This document shows positions 22,501 through 35,459 of a stretch of DNA of 64,000 nt, piece after piece; within the stretch, counting starts at the first letter, position 1, and each line of letters opens with the position of its first letter. The stretch spans positions 1,736,001 through 1,800,000 of the forward strand of contig JAVTVJ010000117.1 in assembly GCA_034509425.1 (NCBI GenBank), written 5' to 3'. This DNA is from Eopsaltria australis (taxonomy: Eukaryota; Chordata; Aves; Passeriformes; Petroicidae). The notes under the pieces were generated by a model. It did not search any database, had not been told where the DNA came from, and worked only from the letters and a program-made list of their open reading frames with translations. Made by a program: the position numbers and the translations under genes.

Positions 22501-25500
22501 TGATGCAAGAGAGCTCCCACCATGCTCTCATGCAGAAGACCACCATGACTGCCTAGCACATAATGGGGCATTTCTGGTTCTACCTGATCCCAATCCACTG
22601 CACTATTCCAGACCAGCTGCTTCCTCACAGCTCAAAGCACTTTGTAGTGTGAGCACTAACACAGTAGAGCAATAACTTGAGATGATAATTTAGGTTGCTG
22701 CTCTTTCTTAAGTGTCTGGATTTTTACAGGCTGTCTACCTTAATTCTCTCTTTCCCATTAAAACCTCTTTGGGGAGAATGAGCACGAATTTGTAAAAGAA
22801 AAAAATCCAGGAATTTGGAGAACAATAACAGGTGCATACAGAAATTGAAATAACACATTAGTTCACTGGATTTGAGTTGGGCTTTTAAATCCCCAGCCAA
22901 GCATCTATATATTATGTGCTCCACAAATGCAGCAAAAGACAAGGAAAGGATTCATTCTGAGGGCAGATTGAACACGCAGGGGGAGAAGGAGGCACTAATA
23001 ACTATTTCACAGGTAGGAAACCGAGACACAGTTAAATGAAGGGGTGAAGCAGAATGTTCCTGGGATACCCAGAACAGAGGAATAGCAATGTGCAGAGTTT
23101 TTGGTAATTTTACAGAGTAAAACTCAAAACCTTTTCTCAGGGGATTGGAAGATGTGGTTGCCATGACTGTTACAGTATTTTATTCAAATTAAAAAATCCA
23201 GAATCAGTTCAGGGAACAAAAAACAGTCAAAGGCTTCCTCTTCATCTGATCACCATTCTACAGCTTCACATGTTCCCTCCCTTCTCCTCTCTCTTGCTGG
23301 ATCCTTGCTGATAGAATGGCTCATTTTAAACAGCAAACAGAGAAAGTGCTCATTCCCCACCTTCTGCTGCTCCAAGTTACCTGGATGATCCTGGGGATGC
23401 CTAATGTGTGTTAGGTGCTGAGTTGATAAGAGTGTTGGTTCTTCACCCATGCCAAACTGCAGTTGTTGTGACTGGAAGAGCTCAAAAATTCACGAAAATT
23501 CAAGGAAAAAGAAATGAAACAGCAGAGGCGCAGGAGGAGGGTAGGTAAACTCACTTGAGCACCCAAGAGAGCCAGCCCCAAACATGGAGACATATCACCT
23601 ACAACTCAAACCTGCAAAGGACATGTTGGTTTGCCTTTATGGCAGATGGGAGCTGGGAAAGGGAACTTGTTGGGGCACCCTCATTTTCCTGGGGTGTTTT
23701 GCCCCAGTTCTGGACCCAGACTCCCAGAGAGTTGTGCCACCTGTTCCAGACCTACTCAGCCCCCAGGGCTGAATGAATATTGAATTTGATTGTGCTGTTC
23801 CACCCACAGCATCTCCAAGCCTAGGAGAAGACCAAGCATGCACCTTGCCCATGTCCTTGATGGCTCCTGTAATTAATGTGATCCCTAAAGAGTCTCTTTT
23901 CCCTTTTCCCTTTGCATTCCCATTGCAGCTGGCCACGTGCCATGGCAGGGAAAAGCAGCACAGGCAGCAGCACACTGAGGCAGCCCAGAGCCTGTGACAA
24001 ATCACTGCAGAAGCAACACAGCCCTGAGATGCCAGTCAGCTCTGCCATCTCCAGACAAAAGCAACAAGGAAGACAATCACTGAGATATTTCCATTCCACT
24101 TTTGAGTCTGCCCTGGGCACTGCAGACTTTTCACAGACTGACATAGATTGTTCTCTCCCTTATCAGCAACAGGACTCATCTTTCCAAGCTAGTCAGCCTG
24201 GTGTGCCTTTTTCAACAATAACAACACTAAAGCAATTAACATTTCCTCTCTAAGTTTTTGAGTCAAGGTAAAAGCACTTAGCCTGAAGAGTGTGGTTGCC
24301 ATCAGAAAGGGCTGTTGTGCTTTTCAAGGGGCAAAGAGGATCCTTAAAGCAGCTGAATACACCCAGGCAGAGCAACAGCTTTGCAAGTAACTCACACAGT
24401 GAGGTTTGGAAGGCAGCACATAAACAGGACCAGATTGAGGATCCTGGCAAGGGACATCCTAAAAACAGGTGAAGGGGGCCATGGAAGCAAGCCATGGATT
24501 TTCCACCTAGGAGCTGAAAAGGAAATTGTAAAGTTCAGGCAGTACAAATTAACCATCTATTTTTGAGCTGCTAAATTTGTTGCAAGCCCTGAAGGTTTTT
24601 GCCTGTAATAAAACAGAGCATAGTATAGAAAAGGTGAAGAAGCACCATGCTACAGTACCCCAGACAAATTCCAGGGACCTGATACATTTGGCAGAGCGGC
24701 CCCAGGAGGTGTGTGTCAGCACATCCAGGACAGCAGCCATGCCATGGTCCTGGCACAGGACACTGCTGTGCCTTCTAGCTGGCCTCTTCTCAGCACGATG
24801 GAAAGATGATGCCACATGCCAGGCAAAACCAGTCATGTGGATGGCTAAAAGTGTCTAACACATGGGGATCACGTGGAGTGGGATGCAAAGGAGCAGCCAC
24901 ACTGGGGAGAATCAAGAACACAGCCAGCCCTACTCTCCACGTGCAGGGCTGACAGTGCCCCAGCCCAGAAGGCACACAATGGAGCATGAGGAACTGTCCA
25001 TCCCTGCAGAAGGTGCTACGGCAGGTGGGATCATATGAGGAATAGATAAAGAGCCCTTGGCATGAGCCCTGGAGGGGGGCTGGGTGAGAGGGTGACTTTG
25101 AGGGATGTGAAAACCTGTCTGCCAGAAGTTGGACTGAGATCCACCAACTCATTCCACACAGCTCCCCAAACAGACACACTTGCTTTTCTTAGAAGCACAG
25201 ATGCCTATATATATATTTAAATCACTGCTCTAGTCAGGGGTTGTACTCGTTGTAAATTTTGAAACTGGGGGGAGGGGAAAGGCACTGAAGATTCCAGTAT
25301 GCAATTTTCTTTTTTTTTTTCTCTTATTAGATTATACCCTTGTTTAAGAACTAACTGTTCTTTTACTTGGTGTCCTTTTGGCAACCATCTCTACCTAGCA
25401 AGACGTGGGTGTGTGCACTCCCCCAAGTTCGCCTGTACTTGCATAGCAAGTTCAGATGAAATACAGCACAGAAATTGTACTCATGCAGTTCAGGAGCAGG

Positions 25501-25689
25501 AGTATTTAGAGCAATTAATCACTGAAATGAAGAAAAGGCAATGACTGGCACTGTAGAGGAAGAGAAAAAAAATGTTAACTTGGAGCACTACTGAAACGTG
25601 CTCAAAATACATAATCCAGGGAGGAAGCTGCACGTCTGCCTCAGCATTGCACCGACAGCAGCTGAACATCACAGGCACTTTGGAGTTGT
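19506..25689. other. Intronic non-coding DNA
   Basis: About 6.2 kb with homopolymer runs (T13 at 20427-20439; A16 at 22152-22167 followed by a second A-run) and no supported gene. Open frames up to about 130 codons, such as 24790-25179 on the minus strand, lack domains and coding character. Confidence 0.5.
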
Positions 25690-25860
25690 GCTGCTCACAA
25701 TCAAAATTCTTCTCCGGGGCGGTGCGGCCGTGAGAGTGGATTTGGCCGGTTCCTTCTCCCCCAAGGTAATTCAGCTCTCTCCGGTCACACAAGAAATAGT
25801 GACAATATTTAGTGCTCCCCGAGTGTGGTTTAACCTGGAGAACAGCTCCAGAAAGGTTTG
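25690..25860. promoter_or_regulatory. Small CpG-containing segment, possible regulatory element or cryptic exon
   Basis: Several CpGs cluster at 25710-25780 in an AT-rich neighbourhood, with a donor-like CCAAGGTAATTC at about 25762-25773 on the plus strand. A plus-strand frame of 137 codons spans it but shows no known domain. It may be a conserved enhancer or a non-coding RNA exon. Confidence 0.25.
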
Positions 25861-28800
25861 CCCCAGGCTGAAAACAGAAGCATCAGCACATCTGCCACAT
25901 ATTGCAGCAGCAGCTTCCCTCCTTAGAGGTCTGTTTGGAAACACCCAGAGCTGGAAGGTGTCCACAAATTCAGCTGAAGTCATTAAGAAACCTCCGAGGT
26001 TGGAAAATTAGGATTGCAGATTATTGATCAATGGCTTTAATGACATAGGTCCAGCATTTCTACATTATCTAATCCTGCTGAGGTATAACTGTGCCCACAG
26101 CCAAATACCTCTACAGGTCAGAACAGCACAAAGAGTTTTATTACTCTCTCATCAGAGTTTTAACCCCAAAGTTTGCTGGAGTCTTGGTAATCATCAAAAA
26201 GAGCTGTGCTATTAATGAGACTGATGCTAAAACCAGTGCAGAGAACACACAAAACCTGTAGGTTCAGGCAGAACAGTGCTGGGATGCTTCAATCCTGCCT
26301 GTATTGGAACTTTGTGAGCTGTGTGAACCTCTGACGTTGTGTTAGACCATTTTACAGAGAGCTGTGCAGTGCAAATAGCCTGGGGACGTATGGTAGTGCT
26401 TATCTCTGGAGGCTTAAAAAATAAAATACATCACTTCAGACTCTTTCAGAAAGTACTGTGCATCCTGCCTCCAGATCCCTACAATCATACATGGCAGAAA
26501 GAAAACCCTCAGCCAAGTCCAATTACCACCAGCATCCCAGGAAGGGTCCATCGAGTTGTGACTGTTCTAAACTGCACTTGCTCAAGCTGAGATGTTCTGT
26601 ACCTGCAGGCTACCCCGTTCAGGTGGGATATCCTCACCTACCTTGGAAGAAACATTAAAGCAAACCAAGGCCAAGACTTCAATTCTGAGCTGCACAATAC
26701 CTCAAGAACTTCACCCTTTCCTCTCTACTAACTTCTCCTTTTCCCACATCTCCAAGCTTTTCATGACCACACAACCCTGTCCCATCTTTCCCAGTTCTCT
26801 TTTCTCATCACCCACTTCCCCATCTGCAATGCCATTTGTGCCAGCTGTGACTACAACTTTTTGGCTTCTTCAAACCACATCTCCAGGCATTGTTCCTCAC
26901 AGCATTTTTGATGCAAAACATGTCCCTAAACTAACCCAAAAGCCCTTGGGATAAATTCTTGGGATAAATTCTTCTTGGAATAAATCCTTCATCTGATCAC
27001 TGATGGTGACAACTAAGACCAATTAACAGAATATAACTATTATTATTTTCCTCTCCCACCATCCTATTACTTGTTGCACCCATTTGTGACCTGTCTCAAA
27101 GCAACAGAAATTTCTCTGAGGCATAGACTTACTCCTGTGTTTTACAGGTATTCATCAAGTAAAAATCAACGTGAGTCGGTACCTCATGAGTCGGCGGGCA
27201 GAAAGAGCAGCTTTAATGTCTATGTACAAGAGACTAATTTTCATTAATGCTCCACATGGTGACTTACTTTCTCAGGTGTAACAGGAGAGAAAAACCTTCC
27301 AAGGGATATTTGTGTGACAGATATCTGAAGAAGTGGATTACCAAAGGATCTGGAGTTACCAGGAACCTGTACTCCTTTCTTTTACAAACTGTCCTGAAAG
27401 GCATATTTTTCTCATGTTCTTCAATGACTTCACACTCCGACCAACCTCTTTTCTAAACCCTTATTTGGCAGGTATGAGGTTCCTTGGCTTGGAAAGCAGA
27501 CTCCTAAGTGCAAAAGCTACTTTTGAAAATTGAGCTATAGTTCTGTGGTCTTCTAGACACTTTTTTTGAAATTACTCTGAATTTCATGCTGGTACAGAGC
27601 CCAGTGCAGCAGGGCTTGAATCCAAGGACAGGACCAATCATCATGACTGGCTCTCAGTTTCAATGAGTGGCAAATCAGAAGAAAACTGACATCAAATCCA
27701 ATTGCACATATAGCTGTGCTATTGTCACTGCCAAGTGGTGAGGCACATGATTCAGCACATAGAAATTCACCTTCTTCCCAGGTGGGTCTTACACTGTGCT
27801 GAATGTGAACCACACCAGCAGCAACCCACACCAGAGGGCTAAATCCAGCAGATGAAATGGCTGCAGTAGGTTGTGATTTTGGAGTGCAGATGCACTGTGG
27901 CACCTGGAAGGTTTCAGAAGAGAGCACACAGACACAAAGAACAAGGCTGCATGTAAGGTGGGTGCCTCCACTGAGTTCCCCATGTTCTTTTTGAAGGAAC
28001 CATCAGTGATGCCAGATGTGGTGTCACTGTCTCACCTCTCCCACCCCATGCTAAACTCCAGCCCATTGCATCCCAGTTTCCCTACCCTTTCCTGAAATTA
28101 CTGTGTTGAAGGGGTCTCATAGCTCAAGCTCAGCTGAAAGGATGGGTGACAAAGAGGTGGCCCTATACACACAGCAGGGTGACAGATTCTGCCTTGTCAC
28201 ACCCTGCCATTATTGTTGTCACCATGGCCACCAGCCAAACTGCCACAGCTGGCCCCTGACTCCAATTCCTGTTGCACTGGGACCAAAGGAGAACCAGCAG
28301 CCAAAACTGCACCACCTCTATATCCTGAGTGCTGTCAGCTCTCTGCCAGGCCCTTGTGCCCAGCATAGCCCCAAGACACCTGGAGGCCTGAGCCTTGTGA
28401 CTGCACTCAGCTCCAGTGCAAATACATGCCGAGCCCCTCTTACACTAACCATGACTACCTCCTCCTCCCCAAACTTAGGAAGCGTTCTCAACAAAATTTC
28501 CCAAAATAATGTCCTGTAGTCTCAGTGAAGCAGCATTTTCTAACAAGAATATTTCATTCCCAGACCTCCATCCAGCTGTTAAAAGCAACTTTACTGAGTT
28601 CAAGAATGCATGTACTCTTGTCCAGCTGGATGTGTAGAGCAGGTTGATCTTGGCACATGATTTTGCCCCTTGCTAGGACACAAATTTCAGATTGGTAAGT
28701 GCACTCAGTCATCAGTCCGTTCACCCTGGCCCCTTCTTTGTTTTTTTGTAGTTATTTTAATCCTCTGCTTCAGTACAACAAAGGAAGAGAGTGGAAATTT

Positions 28801-31619
28801 TCCACTACCCCAGTGTCTGGTCCAGAGCTTGAAGTCTTCACAGTGACATGAAGATTGGAGGATGCTTTGCAGCTGAACAGAGATCTCTGTTAAAGCAAAG
28901 GTTGGTCCTTCATTAGATCAGCCCACGGGTGAAATGAAAGTGTGGTGACATTAGTGAACACCCTACTAGAAGCAAAGAAAAGACTGCAGACCCACAGATG
29001 AGTCACGAAACCTGTCTGTTCCAGTGCTCTAATTACATTGCTCATCCAAGAAAAGCCTCTTTTGGAGCCATTAGGTCAGAATCTGTTCTCCCCTAGCTGT
29101 AAATCCCTCATAACTCGGTGAAGTCAATCGATTTGTATTGGTGTAAGCAAAATCAAGCACAGTGCACTTGCACAGCCTTTGATCTTTCTGTCTCTCTCTG
29201 AACACAAGCTCACAGAATGCCATTAAAGAGACAAGAAACCCAGGCCCCTGGGTCTCGTGCATGCTGCAGCACTATGAGCAGTGAGATCAACATCAAGCAC
29301 TGCAGGGAGGTGGAATAGAAGGCAGAGGAGAGACAAGAATCTTCTGTGTCCCCTTCAGGATGAAAGGCTGTGGACCTCCCAGAGGGCCTACAGACACTTG
29401 TAAAAGGGTTGGAGCAAATCACATGAAAAGAAAAGAAATTATCTATCCATCTATCTATCAATCTATCTATCCTTCTAACGGGAAAGCAAACACAGGGAGG
29501 CACAGCTCCTGTGGCTCTCCAGCACACTCAGTGAGCATGCAGCATCAGCAGCTTTGCTGATAAATGGAACTAAAACTCCAGAAGACCAAAGACCACCAAA
29601 ACCAAACATTTCTCTTTCAAGAAATCACCCGGATGTAGGATTCCAAGCAATGGTCCATTTTGTCCTAATAGTTGTTTCCAGCTTCTTCCTCTTCTTCAAA
29701 GCCTCTACCAATGACCTGTGCAGGAAATCTTGCCAGCCTCTCCTTGGCAAAGAGCTCTGCACTGTGAATGGAAGCAAAAGTCACCATCCAAAAGACACAG
29801 GAAGTTCCTCAAATATTAAGTGTATTAGACAGGCAACCAAAGAATGACATTGGGTCAGAGGACAATTTCCTGCTATTAAATCTCACACAACTTCTACTGA
29901 GATGTTCTCCTCTGGTTAGGAAGAGCATCAACCACCTGCTTAGTCTGCAGACTCGACTTTTGCTTCCTGGATAAATAAGAGCAGCATATTCTCAAGGGAA
30001 CAGGGGAAGAGGGGATGCTTAGAGAAGCCAAGAGCAGCTGGACTTGAAGGAATTCAATAGGGAAGTCCATAAGAAAGCTTGAATACTACTGATTGTGTTG
30101 GAAGACATGAAGATCTAAGGGAGGCCATGAGGCAAAGACTGGAAAGTATAAGGACATTTCTCTGTCTTGATTTCCTTCAAGCAGAAGAGCAGCTAAGGAA
30201 GACAAAGATTTTAGAATGCAGAAAGCTGAAAGGCTGTCTCCTCCTCTTGGACATCCTGAACCTAACGTTAGTTCTCACAAAGTCATTTCTCTAAGTTAGT
30301 GGAGATGACTCAAAAAAAAGTGTTTTCGAGGATATTTTTATGTAAATGTTGTAACACCCATTAACATATATTCATCTTGTATACATATTTACATTTCTTT
30401 GATTCAGTTAATGCTCTTTTGGGAGGTTCAAGGGGAAAACCTCTTCTGCTATTTAACATAAGTCTCTTCCAGGCCTTCTATCCCAGGCCTTGCAGTCAAT
30501 ACACCATCTCCAAGCTCTGAAATAGGATCCCCTGGTTCTACATTTTCCACAGCGCTGAAATGTGCACAGTATGATGTGGACAGAGATATCTGTAATGGCT
30601 AATATGAAACTGTATTGATTTTGTTGGTTATATGATATTTGTTTACTTTTTTAAGCCCTGTTTGAGAACATTTTCTGCTCCTTTCGGGCTACTGACATAT
30701 TTTCCATTTGCTACAGCAGCTAATATCGATGCTACACCGTGTGTGTGTAAATTTGTTGGGTGAGTAGGAGGAGATGCTTCCTTCAAAATACAGGCTCTCC
30801 AGACCACATTTTGCACACATTTGTCTTAGTTTAAAGACAACAAATGCACCAAAACAACCGAGTTTCTCAGGATTTACAGAGGAAAAACTGTGATCAGAAT
30901 CTGTTCCAGTCTGTCAGGATCCACCATTTTTGTCTGTTGGGAAAGCTGTAGGTGTTCTCTCCCACTCCCTGTTGTTGGAAGGGGGTGGGAACACAATACC
31001 ACATGGGAATAAAAAAGCAGCTTTACGGTGAACTGAAACATGAACAGGAATTAACAGGGTGGTGGGAAGGGGATGAATCAGCCAGTCCCAGGGAAGACAA
31101 AGAAATTTTTCAGACACTACCCTGGATCTCACCCACTCAGACACAGCATCTTTTCTTGGCCCCTGTGATACATCACTTCTTCCTCTCATAAAAACCAAGT
31201 ATTGAAGGATCAAGGAAACCCACGAAAATGGCCCTGCTAGGAGCAAATAAACTGATCCCAAGCAGCGATGCACAGTCAGTCCATGGGTGCCAAGTCAGCC
31301 CAAGGTGTCCAGAATTGCTTTTGTGTAAATGAGGTTCAGACCAACGCTGAAGTCTAGAAAATATGGAACCCAACCAAAGTTTGGGCATCTGCACTTCCAG
31401 AATTAGGGAAGCATTCATTTCAAGTTATGGAACATAGAAGAAATACACAGTCATGATCTCACAGGTTATTTCAATAGCAGGTATCTATGTCACTCTTATG
31501 GTAAAACACTCAGACTTGGAGGCCATGGAGGGAGAAATATGTTTTGAAATGTAAAAATGGAGTCTGTACAAAGGCTTAGAGGGTTCTTCTGGAAAAAAAT
31601 GTGCATTTGGGCTTAAATC
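25861..31619. other. Intronic non-coding DNA
   Basis: About 5.8 kb with no gene. It includes a short duplication of CTTGGGATAAATTCTTGGGATAAATTCTT type at 26945-26985 and a TCTA microsatellite at 29441-29472. Confidence 0.5.
29441..29472 (+). repeat. (TCTA)n microsatellite
   Basis: About eight ATCT tetranucleotides with two single-base interruptions (ATCC, ATCA). Confidence 0.85.
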
Positions 31620-31925
31620 TGTGTGGTAAATTATCTGTTCTCCCCCTGGTGCAGGCAAGTAATTCCTCTCACTTTAATGGACAATTTTATGGCTGCTAAT
31701 AACATTTGTAGCTTAGATAATGACAAGGATAATCAAATCTCATGCTTGAGGGCATAAACTGATTGCTGCGGGGGTTAGCAACAAAATCACCATTGCCATA
31801 TATTGCACAGGTGTATTATGGGATAGATTTCCTTCTTCCAAAGTAGAAGGCATTGGTGTCTGCCAAGATAACAGATTGGATGATTGTCTGTGCTATGGAA
31901 ATTGCTGGTTTGTATGCATGGGATT
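31620..31925 (-). mobile_element. Possible ancient amniote repeat remnant
   Basis: A stretch with CCATATATTGCACAGGTGTA, then TTATGGGATAGATTTCCTTC and a decayed GATTGGATGATTGTCTGTGC resembles the 3' part of old CR1/L3-type elements seen in reptile genomes. The orientation and family are uncertain; it may instead be a conserved non-coding element derived from such a repeat. Confidence 0.3.
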
Positions 31926-32130
31926 TAGGGAAAGAGGAGGAACCTCTTTGTTTCAGCATGACAGAATATGCAACCCAAAATGCCAAGTGAGCAGGGGCTG
32001 CAAGATGAATATTGATGCCTGTTCTAGCAGAACAGCTCTCTTAAAGCCAAGTTCAGCCTTGACCATCACAAAGTACACGTCAGAAAGCAAACGCTGCTGT
32101 ACGTTCAGCACAGCATTTAGAAACATCCAT

Positions 32131-33560
32131 TGAGTGCATAATCCCAGAAGCTGAGGGTTGGGAAAAACCTCAATAAACCATTTGACCTGTTGCAGGATGC
32201 TCAGATCCTCAGTCAGTCCCTTAGGGGTTACTCAACTCAGCAGGCAGCTCCTGTAGAGCAGCTCTCAGCCACCCATTCCTAGGAACACATGGTTGGAGGG
32301 GCCTCAACAGGTAACTGAGCCCATCCAGGCCTGAGGCAGGCTGAACTATACCAAACCCATGTGTTTTGGAGAACTGTTTAACCACTTCAGTCAAATATCC
32401 CACTACTGGCACTCTGGAGGTTCCTTACAGATAATGTTACAGCTGATGATCAACCGACATCTGGGTATGTATGCAGAAAAAACCTACGAATGTCCTCTTT
32501 ACAACAGCCTTTCCCATGTTTGAAGCTGTTATTATTCCCCTCCTTCATGTATTTCATATAGGCTAAACAATCTCTGTCCACTTCACACTGAATACAGGTT
32601 AATTTTTCTTTCAGCATTTTGATTTTTCTCATCCTTCCTCAAAACACTGTGTGCCCAAAACTGCACTCAGTTTCCAGGCTGAAGCCTTACCACTTTACCA
32701 GCATCACGTTGTAGCACTTGCATCTAGTCAGTTTATATTATTTTTTTATATGTGTCTTTGATATTTTCTTCTTCAGTGTAATTCTGTGCACTTGACTTTA
32801 TTGAATTTCATCATATTGATTCCAGACCATTTCTCCAATCTAACAAAATCATTTTGTATTCTGCTCCTGCCCTTGCAGTGCTAGCCACTCCTCACAATTA
32901 ATGTGTGTACTCTCTGTTCTACCAGACAAGCCATTAATGGGAAACTTGAATAGTGCCAGCCACAGGACAGACCTCTGTATGACTGCATATGTTATGTCCA
33001 TCCAATCTGACAGAAAACCAGTGATAAATATTTCTGCATTATTTTATCCTATTGTGAAATTATCTGGTGGCAGATTTAGCAGATCTGTGGGTTTGTATTT
33101 CCTGCCCCATTTACACCTGCACAGGGTATGGGTTTTTCACACATGTGGTAAGCCCAGCCACTGTCCAGCCTCTGCTCCACAGTGTGTGTCCATCCAGACT
33201 TTGCACCCACCTTGCAGTTCAACCCAGACTAGGTTTTTCTACTGCAGTTAGGAGAACTCAATGTTATTATCATGCCACATATGTAATAAATGTCACAACC
33301 AACTGATTCCCCCTCCATCAGCTATCTGCTGGAATAAAAACAAGCCAGAGAAGTGCAGCGTGAGTTACTCAAGAGAAATTTGGGTTTGTTCCAGCTTGTC
33401 CCTTGTTATCCCCTAGGTACTTTCACGCTGATTAACAGCTTGGTCAAATATCTTTCTGAAGATCAAATTTAGGTTGACTGAGCATTAACTGCCCATGTTC
33501 TCTCCTGTCCCTTTTTTTAAAGATAGGCAGCATGTTTGTTTTTCCCTGCAACAGCCACTG
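32131..33560 (-). mobile_element. Long ancient CR1 LINE copy (about 1.4 kb, highly diverged)
   Basis: Antisense landmarks occur in correct order over about 1.4 kb: the 3' end (AATCCCAGAAGCTGAGGGTT), the TTTCATATAGGCTAAAC area, GTGCCCAAAACTGCACTCAG, TTTATTGAATTTCATCATAT, a CATTAATGGGAAACTTGAAT block, CCTCTGTATGACTG, then CTTTCTGAAGATCAAATTTA and TTTTTTTAAAGATAGGCAGC in the reverse-transcriptase region. Many stops and indels show long decay; this is the oldest type of CR1 present here and likely predates modern bird orders. A non-matching piece (about 33100-33340) may be a later insertion or local divergence. Confidence 0.8.
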
Positions 33561-35230
33561 GTAGAGCTGTTCAAACAGCAGCCATAAAAAACTGGTGACA
33601 CTGCTAACACAGAACAGTTGCTGTTTAGAGAAGAGGTTTGATTCTTATCCCAATATTCAGCTGGAGACAGAATTGTAGGATGCACTGATAATCCCTCAGG
33701 GAAGCACAAACCTTCATTAAAAAAAAAAAACAAAGGACAAGATAAACTTACATAGATCCCAAGCAAGATCCAAGACAAACTTCAAACAGCCTCTGTGTGT
33801 AGGGAACCATTAAAAACACAGGAGGAGGAGGCCAATCCATACCTTCCCGCAAGGCAGGACAGAATGCATGGGCCATTCCTGACAGATGCTTGTCCATCCT
33901 GTTCTGCAAGACCTAGCAAAGAAGAGCCCGTGGCCCCCCCAGGCAATGCATTTCTATGTTTCATAAGTGTCACTGCTAGAAAGGGTTTTTTTCTCTGTGG
34001 CCACTCTAATGCTTCCTCACTGTTGTTTAATACTTTTTCTTATTCAATGTGCCACATTCAAGGTCTTCAGGAATAGACCTGGGGTTTTGATCAGATTTGA
34101 AATGCTCCACAGGCTGGATTCTTGTCAAAGAGACCATGGAAACAGTTTTTAACTCCTCGCTACCCAACCTGCAGTCAGGTTCCATCTAGTTATCCAAACC
34201 ATGCCCAAGAGCCAGCAACTTCCACCATGACACCAACTGCTGGATACTCAGAGCCAAGCTTGCATCCCGTGCCTCTTCCTCTTCAATGCCACCAGCCTTT
34301 ACTGTGATCCATTCTGGAAAAAGAAAAACCTCCTGAAACTTTTAAAACGAAATCTATGTTATACCAAAATGCCAGCAGCATACCTACATCATAAGAGCAC
34401 CAACTTCAAACATCAGCCAGCGACAGCAATGAAGCAAGTCTGAGACTTTATGAAAAATTGTCTCTGGTGCCAGTCCAGCAAGTCAAAGCAGACCTGAATG
34501 CAACCCATACAGAATAAACTATCACAAGTACAGGAGTGGTACAAGGCCTTCTGAATGAAAATATAAAAGGGGGTGGACATTTTGGGAGAAAACAAAAATT
34601 AAGCCACTCTTAATCATACCTAGTGCTTTCACTCATTAAAATAAACATCTTGGATGTGCAGTACATTCAGTAACTGACTTGTAGCACTGCTATTTTGCCT
34701 ATGTTAGCCTACATCTCTAGGTATCAGCTTATGCTGTTTCCTCTGACTGCCAGAGTGCACTCATTAAGGCAAACACATTGCTGCTAAAGTACTAATTGTT
34801 TTGAAAAGTGCCCTTTAAATAACAGGCCTTTCACTACTAGGCAGGATGTGTTTTAAGAGCTTAAGCCTTTGTTGCCAAAAGACTGGATGATCTTTTATTT
34901 GTTTGTCAGAGAGAAACACCAGATACTAACAAAAAAGCTGATAGGGTATCAGTACAGACTGAACAGCAACCACCTCCTTCCTCTTCTTGGGATCTTCATT
35001 CCCACATAGAACAGCAAAAGAGGGGAGAAACTCTAAAGTAAAGAGGTTGGGAAGATCACTGAATTCTCAATATATCAGCTGAAAGGTCAGCTGAAGAGTT
35101 CAGGTCAAATCACTGGGATTTCCAGGTGCTTCCGATGGCACAGATCCAGTGCTGCTGTTTTAACTATCAGTTCCCTAGAACCAGCCCTATGTCATTTCTA
35201 ACACACCTAAGGAATACTGAAAAAAATATC
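33561..35230. other. Intronic non-coding DNA
   Basis: No gene or named element. Contains an A-run at 33717-33731. Confidence 0.5.
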
Positions 35231-35459
35231 AAGAAAAGGAAAAGGAAAAGGAAAAGGAAAAGGAAAAGGAAAAGGAAAAGGAAAAGGAAAAGGAAAAGGA
35301 AAAGGAAAAGGAAAAGGAAAAGGAAAAGGAAAGAAAGAAAAGAAAATAAAAAAGAAAAGAAAAGAAAAAAAGAAAAGAAAAGAAAAGAAAAGAAAAGAAA
35401 AGAAAAGAAAAGAAAAGAAAAGAAAAGAAAAGAAAAGAAAAGAAAAGAAAAGAAAGAAC
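35231..35459 (+). repeat. Purine-only microsatellite: (AAAAGG)n then (AAAAG)n
   Basis: About 16 hexamers AAAAGG (35234-35330) pass into roughly 20 or more pentamers AAAAG (to about 35455). The plus strand is all purine for about 229 bp except one T at 35348. The open frame rich in Lys-Arg read from it, and the Phe-rich frames on the other strand, are artefacts of the repeat. Confidence 0.97.
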
